NCBI GenBank assembly: GCA_947462875.1
Contig: CANHQJ010000006.1
Span: 1 to 64,000, forward strand
DNA length: 64,000 bases
Origin: Verrucomicrobiia bacterium
Lineage (GTDB): Bacteria; Verrucomicrobiota; Verrucomicrobiia; Verrucomicrobiales; Akkermansiaceae
Direction of reading: 5' to 3'
Each line of letters starts with the position of its first letter. The first letter of the stretch is position 1. Positions 54,855 to 63,232 of this stretch are shown here, in pieces. The translations under genes and the position numbers were made by a program. Under the pieces are notes generated by a model. The model did not search any database. It saw only the letters and a list, made by a program, of their open reading frames with translations, and had not been told where the DNA came from.

Positions 54855-55400
54855 ATGTCTGAACGAGAGAGAAAATTGTTACTGCTGTTTGGCGTTGCCG
54901 GCGTCATCCTGCTGTCGTTGTGGGGCTACAAGTCCTACGAGAACAAGCGCGTGCAAATCGGCATCGACCGCAAAGCGGCGGAAACCGCCCTGCTCGAAGG
55001 GCAGATGTTTTTGGCATCCCGCGATAGCATCATGGATGAGATCGAGTGGCTGGCGGAGCATGAGCCTGAGCCGCAGGCCAGCGAGCTGGTGCCGACAAAA
55101 CTCCAGTCGCTTGCCTCGTCAGAGGCCACGAATTCGGGAATGACGGTCAAAAAAATGGACATCCTGCCCGACCGCATGATCGAATCCGCCGAAGTGCGCC
55201 GCTACAAGGTCGCGCAGGTGAAGTTCACCGTTACGGGCGAGGAGCGCAATTTGTATGCATGGCTCGACCGCATGCATTCGCCGAACGACTTCCGTGTCAT
55301 TTCAGAAATCACTTTGAGTCCCAACCGCGATGACGATTCGAAAATCGATTGCATCGTGACCTTTGATCAATGGTTTGTCCCCGTCAATTCCAACCTGTAA
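54855..55400 (+). CDS. gspM: Type II secretion protein, GspM/PilO-like
   Basis: A 181-residue protein: short cytoplasmic start, one membrane helix (LLLLFGVAGVILLSLWGY), a coiled segment and a ferredoxin-like periplasmic domain (VKFTVTGEERNLYAWLDRMHS), the layout of GspM. The ATG at 54855 is used; the frame opens earlier only through a TTG. It is 76 bp after gspL, the largest gap in the operon. Confidence 0.78.
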   Translation: MSERERKLLLLFGVAGVILLSLWGYKSYENKRVQIGIDRKAAETALLEGQMFLASRDSIMDEIEWLAEHEPEPQASELVPTKLQSLASSEATNSGMTVKKMDILPDRMIESAEVRRYKVAQVKFTVTGEERNLYAWLDRMHSPNDFRVISEITLSPNRDDDSKIDCIVTFDQWFVPVNSNL

Positions 55401-55409
55401 CCTCCCTCT

Positions 55410-55952
55410 ATGAAAACATTCCTGCTGATTTGTCTGTTGCCCTTGCCGCTGTTGGCTGATGCGCCGAAAAAGCCGCTGCCGAGCCGCTATACCTCGCTTC
55501 ACACCAGTTCACCCTTCACGACTCCCGCGCCAATCATTCAAACCACGGCACCCGTGGTCAATCCGCTGGAAGACTGGGTGTTGGGAGGCGTGACCAAGTT
55601 TCCCGATGGCTACTTCGTGATTCTGATGAACAAGAAAAAGCCCGAGGAGAAAACCATCATCCAGCCCGGGATGCACTCGGAATTCGAGGTGCTGGAAGTG
55701 GAAGACGGCGGCATGGATTACACGGCTACCACCGTGAAATTGCGCTACGGCTCCTCGCAAGGGACGGTGTCCTTCGATAAAAAAATGCTTACGGTCAAAA
55801 CTCCGGATCAGGGGCAATCCCAGGAAAACCGCCAACCCGGGCAACCGCCGGGAGTGGGTGGTAACCCCGGCGGACCCAACGGTCCACAGCCCCGTCTCCG
55901 CACCATCGCTCCTCCGACTGGTGGACAGCCACAATTTCCCTCACGCCGCTAA
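55410..55952 (+). CDS. Exported protein, possible GspC-type HR domain
   Basis: A 180-residue exported protein with signal peptide (MKTFLLICLLPLPLLA). Residues ~50-115 (WVLGGVTKFPDGYFVILMNK ... IIQPGMHSEFEVLEVEDGGM) look like the small beta-barrel homology region of GspC that binds the secretin N0 domain. The C-terminal 50 residues are Pro/Gly-rich and disordered. No membrane anchor after the signal is visible, unlike classical GspC. Its location between GspM-like and GspD genes supports the role. Confidence 0.6.
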   Translation: MKTFLLICLLPLPLLADAPKKPLPSRYTSLHTSSPFTTPAPIIQTTAPVVNPLEDWVLGGVTKFPDGYFVILMNKKKPEEKTIIQPGMHSEFEVLEVEDGGMDYTATTVKLRYGSSQGTVSFDKKMLTVKTPDQGQSQENRQPGQPPGVGGNPGGPNGPQPRLRTIAPPTGGQPQFPSRR

Positions 55953-55970
55953 TTTCATCACCTCATTCCT

Positions 55971-58577
55971 ATGTCAAATCGCATTCTTTATTACGCCGGT
56001 CTTGGTTCTCTGCTGCTCGTATGGGTAGTGGGACAAACGCCGAATACCGCGCCGCAACCCGGACAGACCAATGCCACGCCAGCGGTGCCGCCGGTTCCCG
56101 CGCCTCAGCCCGTTCTTCCTCCGGGAGTTCCCGGTGGTCCCGGAGCGCCGGGAACGCCCGCGCCGCCCAAGGCCAATCCCGAAGCCTCGCCAGCGGCCAA
56201 CGGGATCTCTGCCGATGGCAAGCTGCCCACCATCCCGGCCGGGCAAAAAAACACTGCGGTGAAAGCACCGAATCCCAATGACATTTGCGACTTTGCCTTC
56301 AATTTCCCGAAGCTGAATGCCGAGGGATTGGGCTACATCTATCGCCAGTTGACCGGACGCCGCGTGGTGATGACGGCGGAGGTCAAGGACCTGGAAATCT
56401 ACTTCGTGCAACCACCGCCGATCACTTACGGGGAAGCACAGGATCTGCTCAAAGCCGCCTGCCTGATGCACGGTTTCGTATTTGCCCCCGGCGGTGAAGG
56501 CTGGGACAAGCTGACAACGGCGAATCAGGGGCCCAAGCCCGGCACGGGCGACATCCCTCTGGTGACCAGCCCGCTGGCCTTGCCGGAAGGGGACGAAGTG
56601 GTGCGCTACGTGATGACGCTGAAATACATGAAGCCGGATGAAGTTTCCCGCGTGTTTCAGACCGTGGTCACGCAATTCAACAGCTTCGGCTCGGTGGTGG
56701 CTGTGCCGAACGCCTCGGCCCTGATCATCACGGAAAACACCTCGCTGATCCGCTCGCTCATCGAATTGCAGGCGAAAATCGATGTGCCATCTTCGAACAT
56801 CGAGACGAAATTCATCAAAGTGCAGTATGGCGATGTGGAAGAGCTCGCCGCGACCTTGAATGAAATTTTCACGGCACAAAGCTCTGCGGAATCCACGGCA
56901 GGTGTGCAACGTGTATCTCAACCAGCTGCGCCGCAAGCTCCCGGTGGTGCTCCGCAGGCTGCTGGTGCTGCTTCTTCTGGTGCTGGTGAGGCTCCGCCGA
57001 TCCAGATCGTGCCAGATATTCGCACGAATCGTATTTTTGTGATGGCTCGCCCGCTTGACCTGGTCTTCATCGAAAGCCTGGTGAAGGAGTTCGACACTCC
57101 CTCCGATCAGCGGAACTTCCTGCGTCGGAAACTGAAGTTTCTCGCTGTAGGTGATTTCCTCGATGTCGCGAGCGATGCTCTGAGCCGTGCCTTCGGTGGT
57201 GCGGCGTCCACAGGCGGCGCCTCGGGAGCTGCTGGTGGTGGTGGACGTGCCTCGACCAGCACTTCACTGGGCCGTGGTTCCTCTTCCACAGGCGGCGGTG
57301 GCGCTTCCAGTCGCAGCGGCGCTTCCACCAGCCAGTTCGGTGGCAGCAACAGCAGCCAGTTCGGCGGCAACAGCGGCGGTCAATTCGGCGGCGGTGGCGG
57401 TGGTGCCGGCAGCAACAATCTCAGTGATCCCCAAGTGGATACCAAGCCGGTTTCGGTCCTGGTCGGCAGAACCTTGCTAGTGGCCGACAATATCACCAAC
57501 TCGATTGTCGTGCAGGGACCACCCGCAGGCGTGGAGATCATCAACAACCTGTTGGATGAGATTGATGTCAAAGCGGATCAGGTGATGATTTCCACGGTAT
57601 TCGGCCAGTTGACGCTGAGCAACAAGCTGGAATATGGCATCGACTGGTTTCGCAATCTGGATGAAACCGGAAGCGGCGCGGTGGCTGGCAAGATCGGTCG
57701 TCTGCTCCCTGAAATTGACGATGACGGCAACATTGTTGAAAGCATCGCGAGCAATGGACTGGGCGTCTATGGCAAGATCGGTGACCACTTGACAGGTTAT
57801 CTCAAAGCCCTCCAGGAAACGGGCGATTTCAACGTGATTTCCCGTCCTACGATTTTCACCGCCAACAACCAAAAAGGCTACATCTCCAGCGGTCAGCAAA
57901 TCGCCGTACCCTCGAACAGTTTCAACGGTGGCCTGAACGGCGGTGGACAGAGCACGAACATCGAATACCGCGATGTGGTTCTGTCGCTGGAAGTGGTGCC
58001 GCTGGTGAACTCGGAGGACGAAGTCACGCTGCAGATTTCCCTGATCAGCCAAGGGGTGGGGGAAAATCGTGAGATTGGTGCGGGTGTCAATGCCTTCGAG
58101 GTGCCGGACATCATCAGCCGTGAATTGCTCACCACGGTCACGGTGCCCAACAACCAGACGGTGGTGCTCGGTGGTCTGATCACGGAGGAAAACACCAAAC
58201 AAGTCAATGGCGTGCCCATCCTGAGCCAGATTCCGGGCCTGGGTAAATTGTTCTCCTCAACTTCCGATAAAAAGACCCGCAATGAGTTGATCATTTTCAT
58301 CCAGCCGAAAATCATCCGTGACGAGCGCACGATGGATGACGCGAATCGTGACATGGATCGCCGCTACGAGATGTCGGGCAAGATCCGCGACTTCGACGGT
58401 CCCGGTGTGCTGCCGATCAAACCGGTGGAAGAGATTGAAGACAGCAAAGGCTCCGAGCCGGAACCGAAGAAGGTTTCCAATCCGGTTTCGCTCAAAGCAC
58501 CGGACATCGATTACAACAAAGCGCCGAAGGCCAAGCCGGTGGGCGACTCATCCTTCTGGGATCGATTGCGAAAGTGA
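55971..58577 (+). CDS. gspD: Type II secretion outer-membrane secretin
   Basis: The multimeric pore of the type II system (868 residues). After a signal-like start come a Pro-rich linker (~25-95), an N0-like domain (FNFPKLNAEGLGYIYRQLTG), N1 to N3 repeats (YVMTLKYMKPDEVSRVFQTV; TKFIKVQYGDVEELAATLNE), a Gly/Ser-rich insertion (~408-483), and the secretin core ending in VPILSQIPGLGKLFSS and KTRNELIIFIQPKII. The insertion and long linker are unusual. A strong hairpin follows the stop. Confidence 0.95.
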   Translation: MSNRILYYAGLGSLLLVWVVGQTPNTAPQPGQTNATPAVPPVPAPQPVLPPGVPGGPGAPGTPAPPKANPEASPAANGISADGKLPTIPAGQKNTAVKAPNPNDICDFAFNFPKLNAEGLGYIYRQLTGRRVVMTAEVKDLEIYFVQPPPITYGEAQDLLKAACLMHGFVFAPGGEGWDKLTTANQGPKPGTGDIPLVTSPLALPEGDEVVRYVMTLKYMKPDEVSRVFQTVVTQFNSFGSVVAVPNASALIITENTSLIRSLIELQAKIDVPSSNIETKFIKVQYGDVEELAATLNEIFTAQSSAESTAGVQRVSQPAAPQAPGGAPQAAGAASSGAGEAPPIQIVPDIRTNRIFVMARPLDLVFIESLVKEFDTPSDQRNFLRRKLKFLAVGDFLDVASDALSRAFGGAASTGGASGAAGGGGRASTSTSLGRGSSSTGGGGASSRSGASTSQFGGSNSSQFGGNSGGQFGGGGGGAGSNNLSDPQVDTKPVSVLVGRTLLVADNITNSIVVQGPPAGVEIINNLLDEIDVKADQVMISTVFGQLTLSNKLEYGIDWFRNLDETGSGAVAGKIGRLLPEIDDDGNIVESIASNGLGVYGKIGDHLTGYLKALQETGDFNVISRPTIFTANNQKGYISSGQQIAVPSNSFNGGLNGGGQSTNIEYRDVVLSLEVVPLVNSEDEVTLQISLISQGVGENREIGAGVNAFEVPDIISRELLTTVTVPNNQTVVLGGLITEENTKQVNGVPILSQIPGLGKLFSSTSDKKTRNELIIFIQPKIIRDERTMDDANRDMDRRYEMSGKIRDFDGPGVLPIKPVEEIEDSKGSEPEPKKVSNPVSLKAPDIDYNKAPKAKPVGDSSFWDRLRK

Positions 58578-58603
58578 CGGGACGGGTTACTCTGTGATAC
58601 CGC

Positions 58604-58632
58604 AATGCCCGTGTGTTTGGCACACGGGCATT
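58604..58632 (+). terminator. Hairpin terminator candidate after gspD
   Basis: AATGCCCGTGTG (58604-58615) pairs exactly with CACACGGGCATT (58621-58632) around a 5-nt loop, 27 bp after the stop. The following T-run is weak (CGTTTCGG), so termination may be partial. Confidence 0.65.
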
Positions 58633-58744
58633 CGTTTCGGAAGAGGCGATCCACTTTTCCTGCCATCCATAGGGCGATCGTTCGATTTCTCTGATTTTTG
58701 GTTGGTGAAGTTCCCGTTGCCGATGTAACTTCCCGCCACCGCAC

Positions 58745-59602
58745 ATGAGTATACTCGCAGTTGACATCCGTCATTTGGTAAAGGATTTCCGCATTCCGTT
58801 GCGGGGGGCCAAGCCGTTTCGCGCGGTCGATGATGTTTCGCTCCAAATCCAGGCCGGCGAGGTCTATGGCTTGATCGGACCGAATGGCTCGGGGAAATCC
58901 ACGACGATGAAGGCATTGCTGGGCTTGGTCGCGCCCACTTCGGGTTCCTGTTCGATCTTCGGTCAGGATTCTCTCAAGGTCGATTCGCGCAATGACGTCG
59001 GGTTTCTTCCGGAAAATCCGTATTTTTACAAGCACATGACGGGCGCGGAGACGCTGCGTTTTTATGGCAAGCTGTGCGATATACGCGGCAAGGCGCTGGA
59101 TGAGCGGGTGAATGAGTTGTTAGACCTTGTGGATCTGCATCATGCGCGGCATCGCCGCCTCGGCGGTTACTCGAAAGGCATGCTCCAGCGCATCGGTCTC
59201 GCGCAGGCCCTGGTGCAGGATCCGCGTCTGCTGATTTTGGATGAGCCGACCGCGGGCGTGGATCCGATCGGTTCGCGGCAGATCCGTGATTTGATCCTGC
59301 AGTTGCGCGATCGGGGCAAGACGGTTTTTCTGTGTTCCCATTTGTTAGAGCAAGTGCAGGAGGTCTGCGATCACGTGGGCATCATTTTTCAGGGGAAGAT
59401 GGTGAAGGAAGGGCGGCTCGATGACTTGATCGCGGTGGAAAACCAGACCGAGATCATCATGCAGGATGCCAGTCCGGAGTTGGTCGCCGAGATCGCGCGT
59501 TTGATCGGGCAGGATGCGGCGGCGCAACTCGTGCGCAGTGGCAAGCCGCGCACCACGCTGGAGCGATTGTTTTTAGAGGAAACGAAGGGAGGGAAAGCGT
59601 AA
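58745..59602 (+). CDS. ABC transporter ATPase
   Basis: A 285-residue ATPase of the ABC-2/DrrA type. Walker A is GPNGSGKSTTMKALLG, the signature is GGYSKGMLQRIGLAQALVQDPRLLILDEPTAGVDP and the H-loop is CSHLLEQVQEVCDH. It is the first of three co-oriented genes; the permease begins 4 bp after it and a helical-repeat protein follows. The transported substrate is unknown, though the set resembles exporters or NosFY-like membrane-remodelling systems. Confidence 0.92.
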   Translation: MSILAVDIRHLVKDFRIPLRGAKPFRAVDDVSLQIQAGEVYGLIGPNGSGKSTTMKALLGLVAPTSGSCSIFGQDSLKVDSRNDVGFLPENPYFYKHMTGAETLRFYGKLCDIRGKALDERVNELLDLVDLHHARHRRLGGYSKGMLQRIGLAQALVQDPRLLILDEPTAGVDPIGSRQIRDLILQLRDRGKTVFLCSHLLEQVQEVCDHVGIIFQGKMVKEGRLDDLIAVENQTEIIMQDASPELVAEIARLIGQDAAAQLVRSGKPRTTLERLFLEETKGGKA

Positions 59603-59606
59603 TTGT

Positions 59607-60527
59607 ATGGGCAAGGGACGGAGCAATCGATGGCTGCAACCGCGACGCGTGGGCGTGATCGCGATGAACACGTTCACGCAATTGGTGCGGATGAAAGTGT
59701 TTTATTTCCTGATGATCTTCGCGGTCATCGCCTTGGTGGCGCAATTTCTCGACCTGCCCCAGTATAGTGGACCGGAGGCTGTGTATACGGGCGAATTGCA
59801 ATTGCTGAAAGGCTGGTGCATGGGGATCATGAAATTGTTCGCGCTGGTGTTTGCGATCGCCGCCACCGCGCTGCTGCTGCCGAAGGATGTGGAGGATCGC
59901 ACGCTCTATACGATTCTCGCGAAGCCGGTGCCGCGTCTCGATTATCTGGTCGGAAAATTGTTAGGCGTGTTGCTGTTGATTTTTGTGTCGCTGTTTCTGA
60001 TGAATCTTATGATGACGCTGGTGCTGGGATATCGCACGAGCATCCTGCTGGATCAGCAGGTGGAAATGGCGATGGCTCGTGACTGGAGCGCGCAGGCGAT
60101 TGAGTCGATGAAGGCGGACATCCGGGCGCAAGGCGTGACATGGTCGGTGCAGGGAGGGGTGTTCGCGATTTTTTTGCAGGCGTCGATCATTGGCGCGGTA
60201 TCGCTGCTGCTCTCGACGTTTTCCACCAGCACGCTGTTTACGATCATCGTCTCCTTCATGACCTATCTGGCCGGGAGTTTCCAATCGGACGCGGCGGATT
60301 TCTACAAGGCGACCGCCTCCGCGGGGACGACTACCTTTGGCAGCTTGCTGATGAAATGCGTGGCATTGATTTTCCCGAACTATCAGCTCTTCAACATCAC
60401 TGATGCCGCGATCCAGGGGCAGACGATTGCGCTATCGGCGGTGGGGACGCTGACGGGCCTGTCGCTTTTTTATGTGGTGCTCTACACCTTGCTCTCGTGG
60501 TTTGTGTTTTCTGACAAGGAATTTTGA
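59607..60527 (+). CDS. ABC-2-type permease
   Basis: A 306-residue membrane protein with about six helices. The first hydrophobic block (MKVFYFLMIFAVIALVAQFL) and DVEDRTLYTILAKPVPRLDYLVGKLLG (the typical ABC-2 cytoplasmic loop near residue 95) are clear. Partner of the preceding ATPase and followed by the helical-repeat gene after 3 bp. Confidence 0.9.
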   Translation: MGKGRSNRWLQPRRVGVIAMNTFTQLVRMKVFYFLMIFAVIALVAQFLDLPQYSGPEAVYTGELQLLKGWCMGIMKLFALVFAIAATALLLPKDVEDRTLYTILAKPVPRLDYLVGKLLGVLLLIFVSLFLMNLMMTLVLGYRTSILLDQQVEMAMARDWSAQAIESMKADIRAQGVTWSVQGGVFAIFLQASIIGAVSLLLSTFSTSTLFTIIVSFMTYLAGSFQSDAADFYKATASAGTTTFGSLLMKCVALIFPNYQLFNITDAAIQGQTIALSAVGTLTGLSLFYVVLYTLLSWFVFSDKEF

Positions 60528-60530
60528 CCG

Positions 60531-61421
60531 ATGAAACTCGTGCGAAACATCGTGGTGGTGATCGTGACTCTGGTGCTTGCCGGATTCGTGAAGTCACCCT
60601 GGGAGGAGCAAGCGCAGCGGGAATTTGAGGAAAAGGGCCTGCTGTTCCGTCCGCTGGCGGTGGGGGTGAGGGAAAAAATCGGTCAAACGTGTGCGGCGGT
60701 GGCTCTGGGTGGTTTGCGCTCGGTGGTGGCGACGTTCCTGAATTTGGCGGCTTATGGTTCGTTTGAGAATCGCGATTGGATCAAACTCGGGGAGCAGTTC
60801 GAGTTGATCGTCGCCTTGCAGCCGCGCACGTCGTATTACTGGGATGTGGGTGCCTGGCACATGGCCTACAATGCGGCGGTGGATTACAAGGAGAGCGAGG
60901 ACTTGCCAGCGGCGCGGCGGGAGGCCCTGCATCGCGCGTATGTGCTCAAGGGGCGGGCGTTTCTGGAACGGGGGATTGTCAATAATCCGGGCGACTGGAC
61001 GCTGCTGTCCAGCCTGGGCAGGTTCTATGGCACTCCCAGCAAATACCCCGACTACGCGAAATCCGCGGAGGCTTACGAGCGTGCGTGGAAAACGGGCCAG
61101 GCCCGCCACTACGAGTCACGCGCCTGGCTCTACAGTCTGGCGCGTGTGGAGGGAAAGCGCGATGAGGCCCTCGCACTGGCCCGGCAGTTGTTCGCCCGTG
61201 ACGGCAATCGTGTCGATACGCTCTGCTGCCTGCTTTTTGTGCTGGAGTGGATGCAGCCGGACGCGCCGCCGACACCGGAGCTCCTGCAACGCTGCTTTGA
61301 AAGCGAGAAAGACGCCCTGCGCATGCTGACCACCTATCAACAGAACAATGCCGAATTGCTGCCTACCTCCGGTGTGGATCACGCCATCGCCCTGCTGAAG
61401 TCGCGCCAGGCCAAGCCTTAG
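60531..61421 (+). CDS. Membrane-anchored helical-repeat protein
   Basis: A 296-residue protein with an N-terminal hydrophobic segment (MKLVRNIVVVIVTLVLAGFV), then helix pairs suggesting TPR-like repeats (AYVLKGRAFLERGIVNNPGD, then YPDYAKSAEAYERAWKTG). It is the third gene of the ABC operon. Role unknown; a scaffold for the exporter is one possibility. Confidence 0.75.
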   Translation: MKLVRNIVVVIVTLVLAGFVKSPWEEQAQREFEEKGLLFRPLAVGVREKIGQTCAAVALGGLRSVVATFLNLAAYGSFENRDWIKLGEQFELIVALQPRTSYYWDVGAWHMAYNAAVDYKESEDLPAARREALHRAYVLKGRAFLERGIVNNPGDWTLLSSLGRFYGTPSKYPDYAKSAEAYERAWKTGQARHYESRAWLYSLARVEGKRDEALALARQLFARDGNRVDTLCCLLFVLEWMQPDAPPTPELLQRCFESEKDALRMLTTYQQNNAELLPTSGVDHAIALLKSRQAKP

Positions 61422-61512
61422 CTTGGTGCGTTTTTTTTGGCCTTGTGGTATAGTTTGTCTCGACAGACACGGGTGATTTCCTGCATTTTCCCCCGACGAA
61501 TCATTATCTCTC

Positions 61513-62235
61513 ATGCGCGTAGCTCTTTTCGGTGACATCCATGCCAACCTCGAAGCCCTCGAGGTTGTTCTTGCGGATGCGCGCGAGCAAGGCTGCACGG
61601 ACTTCGTTTGTCTGGGCGATGTGGTGGGCTACAATGCGAATCCTTCCGAGTGCTTGGAAATCGTCCGCGCGCTGAATTGTCCGGTGGTGAAAGGGAATCA
61701 CGATGAGGATGCTGCCGGCGATCATTCGCTGGATTCGATGAATCCCACCGCCGCCAGCGCCCTGATCTGGACACGCGAGCAACTCACTGAGGATCAGCGC
61801 GAGTGGTTGCGGAAACTGCGCATGGTGCGCCAGGTTTCGGATTTCACGATCGTTCACAGCACTCTCGATCAACCGGCGAACTGGAATTATGTGACCAATC
61901 GCTTCGATGCGATGTCGAATTTCTCCTACCAGTTCACCCAGGTCTGTTTCCACGGCCACACCCACGTGCCGCGGGTGTATGTCAAGGATTCCAAAGTTCA
62001 TGAGGTGGCGGCCGAGTCCGTGCAGATCGAAGCGGGATCGAAGTATTTTATCAATGCCGGTTCCGTCGGTCAGCCGCGCGATGGTGACTGGAGAGCCTGT
62101 TACGCGATCTATGACATCGACACGCGCCTGGTTGTGTTCCGTCGTCTCGAGTATGACATTGCCAAAACGCAGCAGAAAATCCTCGATGCGGGATTGCCGG
62201 AGATGCTCGCCGCTCGCTTGGCGGATGGCCGGTGA
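61513..62235 (+). CDS. Metallophosphoesterase
   Basis: A 240-residue calcineurin-like phosphoesterase. The five family motifs are present: ALFGDIHANLEALE (DxH), VCLGDVVGYNANP (GDxxxxG), VVKGNHDEDAAG (GNHD), a buried HSTL and FHGHTHVP (GHTH). SVGQPRDGDWRACYAIYD is the YfcE/diadenosine-type end. Substrate unknown. It lies 61 bp upstream of lpxA on the same strand. Confidence 0.92.
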   Translation: MRVALFGDIHANLEALEVVLADAREQGCTDFVCLGDVVGYNANPSECLEIVRALNCPVVKGNHDEDAAGDHSLDSMNPTAASALIWTREQLTEDQREWLRKLRMVRQVSDFTIVHSTLDQPANWNYVTNRFDAMSNFSYQFTQVCFHGHTHVPRVYVKDSKVHEVAAESVQIEAGSKYFINAGSVGQPRDGDWRACYAIYDIDTRLVVFRRLEYDIAKTQQKILDAGLPEMLAARLADGR

Positions 62236-62295
62236 TTCTGCGCTTGACGCTGTGACTCCCTTCGGTCAACAAAGCGGAGCCAATTCCTTGTTGCC

Positions 62296-63069
62296 GTGAT
62301 TCATCCTACTGCCATCATATCTGCCGATGCCGTTTTGGGCGTCGATCTCACGATCGGTCCCTACTGCATCGTCGGCGCCGGTGTGGTTCTCGGCGACCGC
62401 TGCGTGTTGCATTCCCATGTGGTCATCGAGGGCCCCTGTCGCATCGGCTCCGACAATGAATTTTTCCCCTTTGCGGTGATTGGTGGAAAAACGCAGGACC
62501 TCAAGTATATCGGCGAGCCCACGCACCTGGAGATCGGCGATCATAACGTATTCCGCGAAAATGCCACGGTGCATCGCGGCACACATGAGGATATCCCCAC
62601 GCGCATCGGGCATCACAACTTGTTTCTTTGCTACTCGCACGTCGCCCACGACTGCCAACTCGGCAGTCACATCATCATGTCGAACAACGGCACGTTGGCG
62701 GGGCATGTGGAAGTGGGGGACTACGCGATCATTTCGGGACTGACGGCGGTTCATCAGTTTTGCCGGATTGGCGAACATTCGATCACGGGGGGCTGCTCGA
62801 AGATTGTGCAGGACATCGCGCCGTTCATGCTCGTGGATGGCAATCCCGCCACCACACGCGGATTGAACCAGGTAGGGCTTCAGCGCAGGGGATTTTCCGA
62901 GGATGACATCCGCGCCCTGAAGTCGGCCTACAAAAAGCTCTTTCTGAAAAAAGATCTCAACATGGCCATGGCGCTCAGTTCTCTGAAAGCAAGCTCCGCG
63001 GCGAGCAACCCTCATGTGGCGGATTTGATGCAATTCATTGAAACTTCGCAGCGCGGGGTGACGCGTTGA
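62296..63069 (+). CDS. lpxA: UDP-N-acetylglucosamine acyltransferase
   Basis: First step of lipid A synthesis, adding the 3-OH acyl chain to UDP-GlcNAc (257 residues). MIHPTAIISADAVLG begins the left-handed beta-helix of hexapeptide repeats, the catalytic histidine lies in CYSHVAHDCQLG, and NPATTRGLNQVGLQRRGF starts the C-terminal helices. It starts with GTG (62296-62298). Presence of this gene implies a lipid A outer membrane. Other lpx genes are not adjacent. Confidence 0.96.
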   Translation: MIHPTAIISADAVLGVDLTIGPYCIVGAGVVLGDRCVLHSHVVIEGPCRIGSDNEFFPFAVIGGKTQDLKYIGEPTHLEIGDHNVFRENATVHRGTHEDIPTRIGHHNLFLCYSHVAHDCQLGSHIIMSNNGTLAGHVEVGDYAIISGLTAVHQFCRIGEHSITGGCSKIVQDIAPFMLVDGNPATTRGLNQVGLQRRGFSEDDIRALKSAYKKLFLKKDLNMAMALSSLKASSAASNPHVADLMQFIETSQRGVTR

Positions 63070-63110
63070 TCGTGGCAAAACGGTTTTTTTTGTTTTTCTG
63101 TCAATCTTTC

Positions 63111-63139
63111 TTGACAAGTTTTGCCCCGAACCGTAGCTT
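63111..63139 (+). promoter_or_regulatory. Candidate sigma-70 promoter for rpoD
   Basis: A perfect TTGACA (63111-63116), a 17-bp spacer and TAGCTT (63134-63139, three of six) lie about 94 bp before the rpoD start. Another T-rich stretch just upstream could act as an UP-like element. Confidence 0.5.
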
Positions 63140-63232
63140 CCGCCCCGCTCGTCTCACGACAAGCCCCTATCATAGGTGAATTTTGTCCAAATTTTCCCTA
63201 GTTCTTATCGATTGACAGGATCATACAACTTT

